Under the pieces are notes generated by a model, which was not told where the DNA came from, did no database searches, and worked only from the letters and a program-made list of their open reading frames with translations. A DNA stretch of 64,000 bases, taken from NCBI RefSeq assembly GCF_024345575.1, contig NZ_JAGQBJ010000011.1, positions 1-64,000 on the forward strand, in the 5' to 3' direction. Below are positions 49,436 to 59,427 of this stretch, piece after piece. Made by a program: the position numbers and the translations under genes. This stretch comes from Cyanobium sp. Morenito 9A2. GTDB taxonomy: Bacteria; Cyanobacteriota; Cyanobacteriia; PCC-6307; Cyanobiaceae. How positions within the stretch are numbered: the stretch's first letter is position 1; every line of letters begins with the position of its first letter.

Positions 49436-49801
49436 ATGTCCTCCAACTCCCGCAAACAGCAGACCCAGAAACGGCACCGCCGTCTCCGTCGCCATTTATC
49501 CGGCACCGCCCTGCGTCCGCGCTTGGCCGTGTTCCGCTCGAACAACCACATCTACGCCCAGGTCATCGACGACGACACCCAGAGCACCCTGGTGGCCGCC
49601 TCCACCCTTGACAAAGACCTGCGCACCGCCCTCGCCACCAGCAACACCACCGATGCCTCCGTGGCAGTGGGTGAGCTGGTCGCCCAGCGTGCCCTGGCCC
49701 AGGGAATCCAGCAGGTGGTCTTCGATCGCGGTGGCAACCTGTACCACGGCCGGGTGAAGGCCCTGGCTGACGCTGCCCGGGAAGCGGGCCTTCAGTTCTG
49801 A
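49436..49801 (+). CDS. rplR: 50S ribosomal protein L18
   Basis: 121 residues. [40 protein letters not shown] and [20 protein letters not shown] match L18, which binds 5S rRNA with L5. The basic N-terminus is normal. Confidence 0.97.
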   Translation: MSSNSRKQQTQKRHRRLRRHLSGTALRPRLAVFRSNNHIYAQVIDDDTQSTLVAASTLDKDLRTALATSNTTDASVAVGELVAQRALAQGIQQVVFDRGGNLYHGRVKALADAAREAGLQF

Positions 49802-49815
49802 TCCCTGCTCTCACC

Positions 49816-50478
49816 ATGACCGAAACCAACAACCAGATTCAGTCCAACGACATCCCGGCGGCGGCCGACGTTCCTGCGGCGGCCGAAGGCCAGCAGGAAC
49901 AGCGGCGCGGTGGCGGCGGTGGCCGCAACGAGGGCAGAGGCGGTGACCGTAAGGGCGCTGGCCGCGGCCGCGACAACCGTCGCGGTCAAGAGCGTGACTC
50001 CGAATGGCAGGAGCGCGTGGTGCAGATCCGTCGTGTCTCCAAGACCGTGAAAGGCGGCAAAAAGATGAGCTTCCGGGCCATCGTCGTTGTCGGCAACGAA
50101 CGCGGTCAGGTGGGTGTCGGCGTCGGTAAAGCCGGCGACGTCATCGGTGCCGTGCGCAAGGGCGTCGCCGACGGCAAGAAGCATCTGGTCAAGGTGCCTC
50201 TCACCCGTCACAGCTCGATCCCCACCCTCAGCCGCGGTGGTGACGGTGCCGCCAGTGTGCTGATTCGCCCCGCAGCCCCCGGCACCGGGGTGATCGCCGG
50301 CGGCTCGATCCGCACAGTTTTGGAACTGGCCGGGATCAAGAACATCCTGGCCAAGCGTCTGGGCAGCAAAACCCCCCTCAACAACGCCCGCGCCGCCATC
50401 GACGCCCTTGAGGCGCTTCGTACCCACAAGGAGACCGCCAAGGAGCGTGGCATCTCCCTCGAGCAGATCTACTCCTGA
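49816..50478 (+). CDS. rpsE: 30S ribosomal protein S5 with long N-terminal extension
   Basis: 220 residues, about 50 longer than E. coli S5. Residues 1-60 are alanine-rich then glycine/arginine-rich ([19 protein letters not shown]). The conserved core begins at [20 protein letters not shown], with [20 protein letters not shown] and [17 protein letters not shown]5 supports decoding accuracy. Confidence 0.97.
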   Translation: MTETNNQIQSNDIPAAADVPAAAEGQQEQRRGGGGGRNEGRGGDRKGAGRGRDNRRGQERDSEWQERVVQIRRVSKTVKGGKKMSFRAIVVVGNERGQVGVGVGKAGDVIGAVRKGVADGKKHLVKVPLTRHSSIPTLSRGGDGAASVLIRPAAPGTGVIAGGSIRTVLELAGIKNILAKRLGSKTPLNNARAAIDALEALRTHKETAKERGISLEQIYS

Positions 50479-50486
50479 GCACCACC

Positions 50487-50942
50487 ATGACCTCCCTCCG
50501 CCTCGATACCCTCAAGCCCCAGGCCGGATCCCGGCGCCGCAAACTGCGCAAGGGTCGCGGCATTGCCGCAGGCCAGGGTGCCAGCTGTGGTTTCGGGATG
50601 CGCGGTCAGAAATCCCGCTCCGGCCGTCCCACTCGCCCGGGTTTCGAGGGTGGCCAGATGCCCCTCTACCGGCGCATCCCCAAGCTCAAGCACTTTGAGC
50701 TCGTGAACACCAAGGAGTTCACCGTGCTCAACGTCGCCAAGCTCGCTGAGCTCAAGTCGGGCACCACGGTGACCCGCGATCTGCTGGTGAAAGAGGGCTT
50801 GCTCACCAACCCCAAGCATCCCCTCAAGATCCTCGGCACTGGCGAGCTCAACGTGAAGCTCACCGTCCAGGCCGCCGCCTTCACCGCCAGCGCCCGCGAG
50901 AAGATCGAAGCAGCCGGCGGCAGCTGGGAGATCGTCGACTGA
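50487..50942 (+). CDS. rplO: 50S ribosomal protein L15
   Basis: 151 residues. [38 protein letters not shown] and [18 protein letters not shown] match L15. A structured element separates it from secY. Confidence 0.97.
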   Translation: MTSLRLDTLKPQAGSRRRKLRKGRGIAAGQGASCGFGMRGQKSRSGRPTRPGFEGGQMPLYRRIPKLKHFELVNTKEFTVLNVAKLAELKSGTTVTRDLLVKEGLLTNPKHPLKILGTGELNVKLTVQAAAFTASAREKIEAAGGSWEIVD

Positions 50943-50996
50943 TCGCCCCTTTGCGCACTGCGGTGCCCCCTGCCGCTTCGCGCCCCTAGGGTCCAG

Positions 50997-51053
50997 GCCG
51001 TCCGTCCTCGCCATCCGCTCATCCGGATGCTGTGGGCGGACGGCTTTTCCCTT
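50997..51053 (+). promoter_or_regulatory. Attenuator-like hairpin between rplO and secY
   Basis: GCCGTCCG (50997-51004) pairs perfectly with CGGACGGC (51037-51044). Inside, CATCCG (51012-51017) pairs with CGGATG (51024-51029). TTTTCCCTTT follows at once, giving an intrinsic-terminator shape inside a continuing operon. It may reduce read-through into secY-adk-rpmJ (inference). Confidence 0.6.
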
Positions 51054-51085
51054 TCCAGCCCCAACCCCTTCGCCGCCATCAAGCC

Positions 51086-52405
51086 ATGCTCATCAGCCGG
51101 GGAAGAAACCCCAGTGCCGGGGAAATCCTCACCCAACTGGTTCAGGCCAAGGGCCTGCGCGATCGGGTGTTGATCACCCTCGGGTTGCTGTTGATGGTCC
51201 GCTTGGGCATTTATGTGCCCATGCCCGGCATCGACCGGCTGGCCTTCCAGGAGTTCATCTCCAAGGGGGGGCAGTTGATCGGCTTTCTCGACATCTTCAC
51301 CGGGGGCGGCCTCTCCACCCTGGGGGTCTTTGCCCTGGGAATCCTGCCGTTCATCAACGCCTCGATCATCATCCAGCTGCTCACGGCCGCCATCCCCAGC
51401 CTTGAGGAGCTGCAAAAAAACGAAGGAGAGGCAGGTCGGCGCAAACTTGCCCAGATCACGCGCTACGTCGCTCTCGGTTGGGGCATCCTGCAGAGCACGG
51501 TGTTCGCTCTGATCCTCAAGCAATATGCCCTTCCCGGGCTGAGTGAGCCGGTGTTCGTGATTCAGACCACCCTTGCCTTGGTCACCGGTTCGATGGTGGT
51601 GATGTGGGTGAGCGAAGTGATCACCGAGCGGGGCATCGGCCAGGGAGCCTCCCTGGTGATCTTCGTGAACATCGTCGCCACCCTTCCCAAGGCCCTGGGG
51701 TCCACCGTCGAATTGGCCCAGAGCGGCGACCGGAGCACCGTGGGGGGGATTGTGATGCTTGTGCTCGTCTTCCTGGTCACGATCGTGGGGATCATCTTCG
51801 TGCAGGAGGGCAACCGCCGCATCCCCATCGTGAGCGCCAAGCGCCAGGTGGGCCAGAGCAGCACCCTGGCGGCCCGTCAGAGCTACCTGCCCCTGAAGCT
51901 GAACGCCGGTGGTGTGATGCCGATCATTTTCGCTTCGGCCGTGATCTTCCTCCCCCTGACGATCGCCAACGTCACGCGTTCTCCCTGGCTGATCCAAGCC
52001 GCCAGCTACCTGAACCCCAACAGCAGCACCCCCTGGCTCTATGCCCTGGTGTTCTTTTCCTTGATCTGCGGATTCTCCTTTTTCTACGCCACGCTCACCG
52101 TCAATCCCGTCGACATTGCGACCAACCTCAAGCGCAGCGGTGTGGCCGTGCCCGGGGTCCGTCCAGGATCAGCCACAGCCCTCTACCTCTCCGGCGTGCA
52201 GAACCGGCTGACCCTCCTTGGGGCGCTGTTCCTGGGGGCGGTGGCCATCATTCCCTCGGCGGTGGAGGGGGCCACCCAGGTCCGAACCTTCCAGGGGCTC
52301 GGCGCCACGTCGCTGCTTATCTTGGTCGGGGTGGCGATCGACACGGCCAAGCAGGTTCAGACCTACGTCATTTCCCAGCGCTACGAAGGCATGGTGCGCC
52401 AATGA
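51086..52405 (+). CDS. secY: Preprotein translocase subunit SecY
   Basis: 439 residues with about ten membrane helices forming the protein-conducting channel. MLISRGRNPSAGEILTQLVQ, PMPGIDRLAFQEF, GILPFINASIIIQLL, VSEVITERGIGQGASLVIF and GVRPGSATALYL are diagnostic. The ATG at 51086 is preferred; an upstream in-frame start at 51032 lies inside the leader hairpin. The stop overlaps adk (ATGA). Confidence 0.97.
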   Translation: MLISRGRNPSAGEILTQLVQAKGLRDRVLITLGLLLMVRLGIYVPMPGIDRLAFQEFISKGGQLIGFLDIFTGGGLSTLGVFALGILPFINASIIIQLLTAAIPSLEELQKNEGEAGRRKLAQITRYVALGWGILQSTVFALILKQYALPGLSEPVFVIQTTLALVTGSMVVMWVSEVITERGIGQGASLVIFVNIVATLPKALGSTVELAQSGDRSTVGGIVMLVLVFLVTIVGIIFVQEGNRRIPIVSAKRQVGQSSTLAARQSYLPLKLNAGGVMPIIFASAVIFLPLTIANVTRSPWLIQAASYLNPNSSTPWLYALVFFSLICGFSFFYATLTVNPVDIATNLKRSGVAVPGVRPGSATALYLSGVQNRLTLLGALFLGAVAIIPSAVEGATQVRTFQGLGATSLLILVGVAIDTAKQVQTYVISQRYEGMVRQ

Positions 52406-52950
52406 GTCAACGCATTCTTTTTCTCGGCCCTCCCGGAGCCGGCAAGGGCACCCAGGCTCAGCTCCTGTGCGACTCCAGCGGGCTGTTGCACCTCTCCACC
52501 GGCGACCTGCTGCGGGCTGAAGTCAAGGCCGGCACGGACCTAGGGCTGGAGGCCGAGGCGGTGATGGGGCGCGGTGAGCTGGTCAGCGATGACCTGGTGC
52601 TGGCGATTGTGCGCAGCCGCCTGAGCAGCCACGCCGGCGGCTGGCTGTTGGATGGCTTCCCGCGCAACCTGGCCCAGGCCGAGGCACTGGAAACGTTGCT
52701 GGCCGAACTTGGCCAACCGCTCGAACAGGTGGTCCTGCTCGAGCTCGACGACAGCCCGCTGGTGGAACGCCTGCTGGGGCGCGGCCGCGCCGACGACAAC
52801 GAAACGGTGATCCGTCACCGCCTGTCGGTCTACGCCGAGCAGACGGCGCCCCTGATCGAGCATTACCGCCAACAAGGTCTTCTGGTGAACGTGGAGGCCT
52901 CTGGCACGGTGGAGGCCATCGCCTCGCGCATCAGCACGGCACTGGATTGA
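52402..52950 (+). CDS. adk: Adenylate kinase
   Basis: 182 residues converting AMP and ATP to two ADP. The P-loop is [17 protein letters not shown] (9-17), with [11 protein letters not shown] and [15 protein letters not shown]. The lid is the short type without zinc cysteines. It is translationally coupled to secY by ATGA overlap. Confidence 0.97.
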   Translation: MSQRILFLGPPGAGKGTQAQLLCDSSGLLHLSTGDLLRAEVKAGTDLGLEAEAVMGRGELVSDDLVLAIVRSRLSSHAGGWLLDGFPRNLAQAEALETLLAELGQPLEQVVLLELDDSPLVERLLGRGRADDNETVIRHRLSVYAEQTAPLIEHYRQQGLLVNVEASGTVEAIASRISTALD

Positions 52951-52996
52951 CCCGTGTGGTAGGGTCGCTGTTTGCAAACTCGGAGAGTCCACCACC

Positions 52997-53110
52997 ATGA
53001 AGGTGCGTGCCTCAGTCAAGAAAATGTGCGACAAGTGCCGGGTGATTCGCCGCCACGGCCGGGTGATGGTGATCTGCACCAACCCCAAGCACAAGCAGCG
53101 TCAGGGCTGA
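52997..53110 (+). CDS. rpmJ: 50S ribosomal protein L36
   Basis: 37 residues. [20 protein letters not shown] carries the first half of the zinc ribbon (Cys11, Cys14), and [11 protein letters not shown] the second (Cys27, His32), so this is the zinc-binding form. In the 46-base gap before it are TAGGGT and a perfect palindrome GTTTGCAAAC (52969-52978), which may mark an internal promoter. Confidence 0.97.
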   Translation: MKVRASVKKMCDKCRVIRRHGRVMVICTNPKHKQRQG

Positions 53111-53218
53111 CCTGACCTCTCCCGCCTCCCCCCACCCTCGGGCGGCGGTCTCAGCACCCTCGGGTGCCCTTCAAGGCCTGATTCCAGGCCACCCCCCTGC
53201 TCAACCGATCGTTTTTTC

Positions 53219-53584
53219 GTGGCTCGGATTGCCGGCGTCGACATCCCTCGTGACAAGAGGGTCGAGATTGCACTCACCTACATCTATGGCGTCGGGCTGA
53301 CCCGGGCCCAGAAGCTCCTCGCCAAGACCGGGGTCAACCCCGACATCCGCGTCAAGGACCTTGACGACGCCGATGTTCAAAAGCTCCGTACGGCGGCTGA
53401 GGGCTTCACCCTCGAGGGTGACCTGCGCCGCCAGGAGGGTATGGCCCTCAAGCGCCTTCAAGACATCGGCTGCGTGCGCGGCCGTCGTCACCGCATGGGC
53501 CTCCCGGTGCGTGGACAGCGCACCCGCACCAACGCCCGCACCCGCCGCGGGGCTCGCAAGACCGTGGCCGGCAAGAAGAAGTAA
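53219..53584 (+). CDS. rpsM: 30S ribosomal protein S13
   Basis: 121 residues from a GTG start. [20 protein letters not shown] and the C-terminal [20 protein letters not shown] match S13, a head protein contacting the P-site tRNA and L5. The 108 bases before it contain two small perfect hairpins and six T residues immediately before the start. Confidence 0.97.
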   Translation: MARIAGVDIPRDKRVEIALTYIYGVGLTRAQKLLAKTGVNPDIRVKDLDDADVQKLRTAAEGFTLEGDLRRQEGMALKRLQDIGCVRGRRHRMGLPVRGQRTRTNARTRRGARKTVAGKKK

Positions 53585-53647
53585 GCCCCCTTGTGAACCC
53601 CCATCGGGGCGTTCCACTTCCCACCTCTCCCCTACCAGCCCCCCTCC

Positions 53648-54040
53648 ATGGCGAAGCCAGCCAAGAAATCCGGCGCGAAGAAGACCAAGCGCAACGTGCC
53701 CAACGGTGTCGCGCACATCCAGAGCACCTTCAATAACACCATCGTGTCGATCACCGACACGGCGGGCGAGGTGATCTCTTGGTCATCGGCCGGTGCCAGT
53801 GGCTTCAAGGGTGCCCGCAAAGGCACCCCCTTCGCCGCCCAGACGGCCGCCGAAGCCGCCGGTCGCCGCGCCCTGGAGCAGGGCATGCGCCAGATCGAAG
53901 TCTTGGTGCGCGGTCCGGGCTCCGGCCGTGAAACCGCCATCCGCGCGCTTCAGGTGGCCGGCCTCGAGATCACCTTGATCCGCGACGTCACGCCGCTGCC
54001 CCACAACGGTTGCCGGCGGGCCAAACGCCGGCGCGTTTGA
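53648..54040 (+). CDS. rpsK: 30S ribosomal protein S11
   Basis: 130 residues. [42 protein letters not shown] and [18 protein letters not shown] match S11, a platform protein near the E site. It sits in the normal rpsM-rpsK-rpoA order. Confidence 0.98.
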   Translation: MAKPAKKSGAKKTKRNVPNGVAHIQSTFNNTIVSITDTAGEVISWSSAGASGFKGARKGTPFAAQTAAEAAGRRALEQGMRQIEVLVRGPGSGRETAIRALQVAGLEITLIRDVTPLPHNGCRRAKRRRV

Positions 54041-54097
54041 TCCTTTGAAATCCGGCCCGTCGAGGCCCGCTTCCCTCACCTTTTCGAGCTTCGCACC

Positions 54098-55036
54098 GTG
54101 CTGCAGTACCAGATCGATCGGACCGAACACCAGATCTCCGACGACCGTTCCCAGACCGGCGTGTTCGTGATCGGCCCCCTTGACCGGGGTCAGGCCATCA
54201 CCCTGGGCAATGCCCTGCGCCGGGTGCTGATGGGGGGCCTTGAGGGCAGCGCCATCACAGCTGTGCGCATCGCTGGCGTCAACCACGAATACGCCACGGT
54301 GCCCGGTGTACGCGAAGACGTGCTCGACATCTTGCTCAATTGCAAAGAAGTCACCGTCAACAGCCGCAGCCGTGACCTGGAGATCGGTCGTCTGGTGGCC
54401 AACGGCCCCGCCACCGTCACGGCCTCCGAGCTGCAGTTCTCACCGCAAGTGCACGTCATCGACGGCCAGCGAGTGATTGCCACCGTGGCCGAAGGCCACA
54501 GCCTCGAACTGGAAGTCCACGTGGAGCGCGGCATCGGCTACCGCCCGGTGGATCGTCACCACGAAGACGTCAGTGCCATCGACCTGCTGCAGATCGATGC
54601 GGTCTTCATGCCCGTGCGTCGGGTCAACTACACCGTCGATGAGACCGCAGTCGGGGAAGGTGGCTCCTCCCGTGAACGTCTCCGCCTGGAGATCCAAACG
54701 GACGGCTCCGTCACCCCCGACGATGCCATGGCCCAGGCGGCCAATGAGTTGATCGCCCTGTTCCAACCCCTCGCCAGCCTCACCTTGGTGGATGAGCCGG
54801 GCCTGGAGCCGGAGCCTTCAGCCGAAGCCCAGATCCCCCTCGAGGAGCTGAACCTCTCGGTTCGTGCCTACAACTGCCTCAAGCGAGCCCAGGTCAATTC
54901 GGTTTCCGATCTCATGGGCTTCAGTTACGAGGATCTCCTTGAGATCAAGAACTTCGGTTCAAAATCGGCCGATGAAGTGATCGAAGCGCTTGAGCGCATC
55001 GGGATCTCCCTGCCCCAGAGCCGCACCAGCGCCTGA
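54098..55036 (+). CDS. rpoA: DNA-directed RNA polymerase subunit alpha
   Basis: 312 residues from a GTG start. The N-terminal domain (to about 230) has [20 protein letters not shown] and the C-terminal domain has [19 protein letters not shown] and [19 protein letters not shown], which binds UP elements and activators. Alpha starts assembly of core polymerase. Confidence 0.98.
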   Translation: MLQYQIDRTEHQISDDRSQTGVFVIGPLDRGQAITLGNALRRVLMGGLEGSAITAVRIAGVNHEYATVPGVREDVLDILLNCKEVTVNSRSRDLEIGRLVANGPATVTASELQFSPQVHVIDGQRVIATVAEGHSLELEVHVERGIGYRPVDRHHEDVSAIDLLQIDAVFMPVRRVNYTVDETAVGEGGSSRERLRLEIQTDGSVTPDDAMAQAANELIALFQPLASLTLVDEPGLEPEPSAEAQIPLEELNLSVRAYNCLKRAQVNSVSDLMGFSYEDLLEIKNFGSKSADEVIEALERIGISLPQSRTSA

Positions 55037-55074
55037 TCGGCGGCCCAACGTTTCCCTTCCCCAGCCTCAGAACC

Positions 55075-55425
55075 ATGCGACACCAGTGCCGAGTCCCCCT
55101 GCTGGGACGCCCCGCCGACCAACGCAAGGCTTTGCTCCGTGGTCTCACCACCCAACTGATCCGCGAAGGCCGGGTGACCACCACCAAGGCCCGCGCCAAG
55201 GCCTTGCGCAATGAAACCGAGCGCATGATCACCCTGGCCAAAGAAGGCAGCCTCGCGGCCCGCCGTCGCGCCATCGGCTACATTTTCGACAAGCAGTTGG
55301 TGCACGCCCTTTTCGACAAAGCCCAGGAGCGTTACGGCGAGCGCAACGGCGGCTACACACGGATCATCCGCACGGTGCCCCGCCGGGGTGACAACGCCGA
55401 GATGGCCATCATCGAGCTGGTCTGA
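55075..55425 (+). CDS. rplQ: 50S ribosomal protein L17
   Basis: 116 residues. [40 protein letters not shown] and [21 protein letters not shown] match L17. Its stop TGA overlaps the CTG that I take as the truA start. Confidence 0.98.
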   Translation: MRHQCRVPLLGRPADQRKALLRGLTTQLIREGRVTTTKARAKALRNETERMITLAKEGSLAARRRAIGYIFDKQLVHALFDKAQERYGERNGGYTRIIRTVPRRGDNAEMAIIELV

Positions 55426-56339
55426 GCACCCCAGCCGACAGCTCTCAACGGGCCGCCCCGAGCGGCGCGCAGGCGGGGCGCCAAGCGACTCGAGCAGAAC
55501 GCCGCATCGCCCTCTGCCTTCAGTACGACGGAGCGCCCTACCGGGGTTGGCAACGCCAGCCCACCGGGCTCAGCGTTCAGCAGGTCCTTGAAGAGGCCAT
55601 TGCCTGTCTGGATCCCGATGGCCATGCGCGTGTGTCTGCTGCCGGCCGTACCGATGCTGGCGTCCACGCCGCCGCCCAGGTGGCGCACTTCGACTGCGCT
55701 GGACCCATCCCAGCTCAACGCTGGCCCGCAGCCCTCAACGGCCGGTTGCCCCCCAGCCTCCGCGTGCAGGCGGCGGCGGCTGTCCCCTCCGACTGGCATG
55801 CCTGCTTCAGCGCCGTCAGTCGGCGCTACCGCTACACGATCCACAACGCCCGGCAGCCGAACCTTTTTCTGGCTCCCTTTTGCTGGCACCGCTACCAGTT
55901 GCGTCTGGATGAGCAACTGATGCGGACCAGCCTGGGCAGGCTCCTTGGCCACCATGATTTCTCCGCCTTCCAGCGGGCCGGCAGCAGCCGCTCCCATGCC
56001 CGCACCACCGTCCAGGAGGTGAGCGTGGAGCGCCAGGGCGATCTGATCGTGACCGAGATCCAGGCCAGCGGCTTCCTCTACGGGATGGTGCGCCTGCTGA
56101 TGGGCCAACTGGTGGCGGTGGGTGAAGGCAGGCTCTCCCCCGTTGAATTCGAGCGCCGCTGGCGCGAGCGGGCCCGAGGCGAGGTCAAAGAAGCGGCCCC
56201 ACCCCAGGGCCTCTGCCTGCTGCGGGTGGGCTACCCAGAGCCTGTTTTCCCAAAGGCTGCGTGGTACGATTGCCAACCGAGGTATCTCCTCGAGATTCCT
56301 GATCCACCGGAGCTTTTGCCCCCTCTGCCGGCCCCCTGA
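55422..56339 (+). CDS. truA: tRNA pseudouridine(38-40) synthase TruA, apparent CTG start
   Basis: 305 residues if it begins at the CTG at 55422. The conserved [20 protein letters not shown] and the catalytic [13 protein letters not shown] (Asp78) are in one frame, with YRYTIHNA and [16 protein letters not shown] later. The frame is open only from 55392, and between there and 55632 there is no ATG, GTG or TTG. The GTG at 55632 would remove the N-terminal domain up to seven residues before the catalytic aspartate. CTG overlaps the rplQ stop as C-TGA, in the same way that ATGA junctions occur elsewhere here. A sequencing error is the main alternative. Confidence 0.9.
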   Translation: MSTPADSSQRAAPSGAQAGRQATRAERRIALCLQYDGAPYRGWQRQPTGLSVQQVLEEAIACLDPDGHARVSAAGRTDAGVHAAAQVAHFDCAGPIPAQRWPAALNGRLPPSLRVQAAAAVPSDWHACFSAVSRRYRYTIHNARQPNLFLAPFCWHRYQLRLDEQLMRTSLGRLLGHHDFSAFQRAGSSRSHARTTVQEVSVERQGDLIVTEIQASGFLYGMVRLLMGQLVAVGEGRLSPVEFERRWRERARGEVKEAAPPQGLCLLRVGYPEPVFPKAAWYDCQPRYLLEIPDPPELLPPLPAP

Positions 56340-56564
56340 GCCGGCAGAACAATGGATCAGAGCTGGGGAATCATCCCCCTCCTGAGTGCCCCCGATCCCA
56401 CCAGCCCGCCCCTAAGACGCGCCTTGAATCAAGGCCGTCCCCGGCGAAGCGTTAGGGTCAACACAATGCGTCTGCGGCACTAGAACTCCGGTGCCCTGCC
56501 GTCACACTCCCTGTCCAGCCCCATCCATCGGGATGGCGCGCTACCGATCCGGCCAGCCGGTGCG

Positions 56565-57017
56565 ATGAACAAGACTCTCGTTCCCCAGATTGATTCCCTC
56601 GAGCGCCAGTGGTTTCTGGTGGACGCAGCGGATCAGACCCTCGGCCGCCTGGCCAGCGAAGTGGCCCAGGTGCTGCGGGGGAAGAACAACCCCAACTTCA
56701 CCCCCCATCTCGACACCGGTGACTTTGTCGTTGTGATCAACGCCGACAAGATCCGGGTAAGCGGCAACAAAGCCACCCAAAAGATCTACCGCCGCCACTC
56801 TGGTCGACCCGGTGGCATGAAGACCGAGAGCTTCGAAGCTCTCCACGCCCGCCTGCCCGAGCGGGTGGTCGAGAAGGCGATCAAGGGCATGCTTCCCCAC
56901 AACGCCCTCGGCCGTCAGCTCTTCCGCAAACTGAAGGTCTACAAGGGCGCTGAACATCCCCATGCCGCCCAGCAACCCAAGGTCCTCGCGCTCGATCCCG
57001 CCACCTCCGCCCCATGA
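56565..57017 (+). CDS. rplM: 50S ribosomal protein L13
   Basis: 150 residues. [42 protein letters not shown] and [22 protein letters not shown] match L13. The 225 bases between truA and rplM hold small inverted repeats but no clear terminator; a promoter may lie there. The stop overlaps rpsI (ATGA). Confidence 0.98.
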   Translation: MNKTLVPQIDSLERQWFLVDAADQTLGRLASEVAQVLRGKNNPNFTPHLDTGDFVVVINADKIRVSGNKATQKIYRRHSGRPGGMKTESFEALHARLPERVVEKAIKGMLPHNALGRQLFRKLKVYKGAEHPHAAQQPKVLALDPATSAP

Positions 57018-57421
57018 GCACTCCCTCCAATCGCGTCGTTTACTGGGGCACCGGCCGTCGCAAGACCGCTGTCGCCCGTGTCCGGGTGGTGCCCGGCACC
57101 GGCACCGTCACGATCAACGGACGCCCTGGCGACAACTACCTCAACTACAACCCCAGCTACCTGAGCGCGGTCAAAGCACCCCTGCAGACCCTGGGGCTCG
57201 CCAACGACTACGACTTGCTGGTCAATGTGCGCGGCGGTGGCCTCACCGGCCAGGCCGACGCGATCAAGCAGGGTGCCGCTCGGGCCCTTTGCGACCTCTC
57301 CCCCGACAACCGCAAGCCCCTGAAGACCGAAGGGCACCTCAGCCGTGACCCCCGCGCCAAGGAACGGCGCAAGTACGGCCTCAAGAAAGCCCGCAAGGCT
57401 CCTCAGTTCTCCAAGCGCTGA
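57014..57421 (+). CDS. rpsI: 30S ribosomal protein S9
   Basis: 135 residues. [21 protein letters not shown] at the start and the C-terminal [20 protein letters not shown], whose last residues reach the P-site tRNA, are diagnostic. Translationally coupled to rplM. Confidence 0.98.
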   Translation: MSTPSNRVVYWGTGRRKTAVARVRVVPGTGTVTINGRPGDNYLNYNPSYLSAVKAPLQTLGLANDYDLLVNVRGGGLTGQADAIKQGAARALCDLSPDNRKPLKTEGHLSRDPRAKERRKYGLKKARKAPQFSKR

Positions 57422-57429
57422 TCCCCACC

Positions 57430-57696
57430 ATGGCCAAGCCCGACATCCATCCCACCTGGTACCCCCAGGCCAAGGTGATCTGTAATGGGGAGGTGATCAT
57501 GACCACCGGCTCCACCTCCCCCGAACTGCACGTCGACGTGTGGAGCGGCAATCACCCCTTTTACACGGGAACCCAAAAAATCCTCGACACCGAGGGACGT
57601 GTGGACCGTTTCATGCGCAAGTACGGCATGGCCGGTGCGGCCTCCGACGTGAACGAAACCAGCCCAGCCAGCGAGGGAGCCACGGCGACCTCCTGA
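57430..57696 (+). CDS. rpmE: 50S ribosomal protein L31 (zinc-free form)
   Basis: 88 residues. MAKPDIHPTWYPQAKVICNG and HPFYTGTQKILDTEGRVDRF match L31. Only one cysteine (Cys18) is present, so the four-cysteine zinc site is missing and this is the C-minus type. The tail is serine/alanine-rich. A terminator follows. Confidence 0.96.
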   Translation: MAKPDIHPTWYPQAKVICNGEVIMTTGSTSPELHVDVWSGNHPFYTGTQKILDTEGRVDRFMRKYGMAGAASDVNETSPASEGATATS

Positions 57697-57723
57697 AAGG
57701 ATCGGTTCAAGCGATGGCACAGG

Positions 57724-57751
57724 CCGGGTGCTGAAAGGCATCCGGATTTTT
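57724..57751 (+). terminator. Intrinsic terminator at the end of the ribosomal cluster
   Basis: CCGGGTGC (57724-57731) pairs with GCATCCGG (57738-57745), eight pairs including one G-T, around a six-base loop, followed by ATTTTT. It lies between rpmE and prfA and probably ends most transcription of the operon. Confidence 0.8.
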
Positions 57752-57779
57752 GCCGTCTGGAGCTGCCGCACTGATCGCC

Positions 57780-58877
57780 ATGGACGCCACCTTCCTCAGC
57801 GAGCGCCTGGAGACGGCCTGCCGCACCTTCGCCAGCCTTGAGCGGCAACTGGCTGATCCCGACGTGGCCGCCAACCCCGGCCAGCTCGAGCGCATTGCCC
57901 GCGAACGTTCGCGGCTTGAGCCATTGGTGAATGACTACGAACAGCTCAATGGTCTGCGGCGGCACCAAAGCGAAGCTCGCGAGCTGCTGCGCAGCCACCG
58001 CGGCGACATCGAAATGGAACAACTCGCCCAGGAAGAGCTCTGCGATCTGGCGGCCAGCATCGCTGCACTGGAACAGAGACTCACCCTGGCGTTGTTGCCC
58101 AGGGACCCGCGGGATGAGCGCAGCGTGATGCTCGAGATCCGGGCCGGTACCGGCGGTGATGAGGCGGGGATCTGGGCCGGCGATCTGGCACGCATGTACG
58201 AGCGCTATGCCCAGTCGCTGGGCTGGCAGGTGGATCCGGTCAGCGCTTCGGAAGCCGATCTGGGTGGCTATAAAGAGCTGATCCTCTCCATCCGCGGCGA
58301 AGGGGTCTTCAGCCAGCTGAAGTACGAAGCCGGCGTGCACCGGGTGCAGCGGGTGCCGGCCACCGAATCCCAAGGGCGGGTGCACACCTCAACAGCCACA
58401 GTGGCGGTGATGCCCGAGGTCGATGCGGTGGAAGTGCAGATCGACCCGACCGACATCGAGATCAGCACGGCACGCTCGGGCGGCGCCGGCGGCCAGAACG
58501 TGAACAAGGTGGAAACGGCCGTGGATCTGCTGCACAAACCCACCGGCATCCGGGTTTTCTGCACCCAGGAGCGCTCCCAGCTCCAGAACCGCGAGCGCGC
58601 CATGGCGATCCTGCGAGCCAAGCTTCTGGAACGCCAGCTGGCCGAGGCTGCCGAGAAGGAAAGTTCAGCGCGCCGGGCCCAGGTGGGCAGTGGTGATCGC
58701 AGCGAGAAGATCCGCACCTACAACTACAAAGACAACCGCACCACCGACCACCGCCTGGGACGCAACTTCGCGCTTGAACCGGTGCTGCAGGGGCAACTGG
58801 GGGACCTCATCGGCAGTTGCATCGCCGCGGAACAGCGCCGGCAACTGGAGGAACTCGCGCACAGCTCTGCCGGATGA
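57780..58877 (+). CDS. prfA: Peptide chain release factor 1
   Basis: 365 residues recognising UAA and UAG. The codon-recognition tripeptide is PAT in [10 protein letters not shown]; the catalytic GGQ motif is at 237-239 in [34 protein letters not shown] is also typical. The ATG at 57780 gives the usual length; an in-frame start at 57750 falls within the terminator. Confidence 0.97.
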   Translation: MDATFLSERLETACRTFASLERQLADPDVAANPGQLERIARERSRLEPLVNDYEQLNGLRRHQSEARELLRSHRGDIEMEQLAQEELCDLAASIAALEQRLTLALLPRDPRDERSVMLEIRAGTGGDEAGIWAGDLARMYERYAQSLGWQVDPVSASEADLGGYKELILSIRGEGVFSQLKYEAGVHRVQRVPATESQGRVHTSTATVAVMPEVDAVEVQIDPTDIEISTARSGGAGGQNVNKVETAVDLLHKPTGIRVFCTQERSQLQNRERAMAILRAKLLERQLAEAAEKESSARRAQVGSGDRSEKIRTYNYKDNRTTDHRLGRNFALEPVLQGQLGDLIGSCIAAEQRRQLEELAHSSAG

Positions 58878-58897
58878 GCCGCCTGGCTTGCCTCCGC

Positions 58898-59398
58898 TCA
58901 GGCCCCAATCACGTATTTGGCCCATTCCTGGTGGGTGCCGGCGCGAATCTGGCGGGTGGCCTCGAAGTAAAGGCTGCTGATCGGCCGCCGGGGTTCGCGG
59001 GCCAGGGGCATGCCCGCCTCCCGGGGGGTGCGGTTGCCCTTGCGCACGTTGCAGCGCAGGCAGGCCGTGGTCACGTTCTCCCAGCTATCCCCGCCGCCGC
59101 GGCTGCGCGGCAGCACATGGTCGATGGAGAGTTGCTCCCCTTGGAAGCCGCAGTATTGGCAGCTGTGGCCGTCGCGGTGGAAGACGTTGCGGCGGGTGAG
59201 CGGCAACTGCTTGTAGGGCACGCGCACGAATTGGCGCAACCTGATCACGGTGGGGAGGTGATGGTCGGGGCGAATGGGCCGTCCCAAATCGTGCTCCAAG
59301 CCCTCAGCCTTTCCTTTGAGCAGCATCACCATGGCGCGGCGCCAGGTGGTGATGTTCAGCGGCTCATAGGAGGCGTTCAGGACAAGAACGTGGCGCAT
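58898..59398 (-). CDS. HNH endonuclease family protein
   Basis: 166 residues. The HNH site is CQYCGFQGEQLSIDHVLPRS (Cys80, Cys83, Asp93-His94) with WENVTTACLRCNVRKG (Asn108, Cys113, Cys116), so metal and zinc residues are intact. The N-terminus MRHVLVLNASYEPLNITTWR is the conserved opening of a widespread stand-alone family in cyanobacteria whose role is not established. Nothing nearby suggests a restriction system. Confidence 0.92.
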   Translation of the reverse strand: MRHVLVLNASYEPLNITTWRRAMVMLLKGKAEGLEHDLGRPIRPDHHLPTVIRLRQFVRVPYKQLPLTRRNVFHRDGHSCQYCGFQGEQLSIDHVLPRSRGGGDSWENVTTACLRCNVRKGNRTPREAGMPLAREPRRPISSLYFEATRQIRAGTHQEWAKYVIGA

Positions 59399-59427
59399 GC
59401 CAGTTCCACTGTTGGGGGGCATGCTAG

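Noticed and set aside
55632-56339. truA starting at the GTG at 55632
   Set aside because: This would delete the conserved N-terminal domain and leave only seven residues before the catalytic aspartate. The upstream codons in the same frame encode normal TruA sequence.
57430-57696. rpmE as a degenerate gene because the zinc cysteines are missing
   Set aside because: Zinc-free L31 proteins are a known normal form, and the rest of the protein is well conserved.
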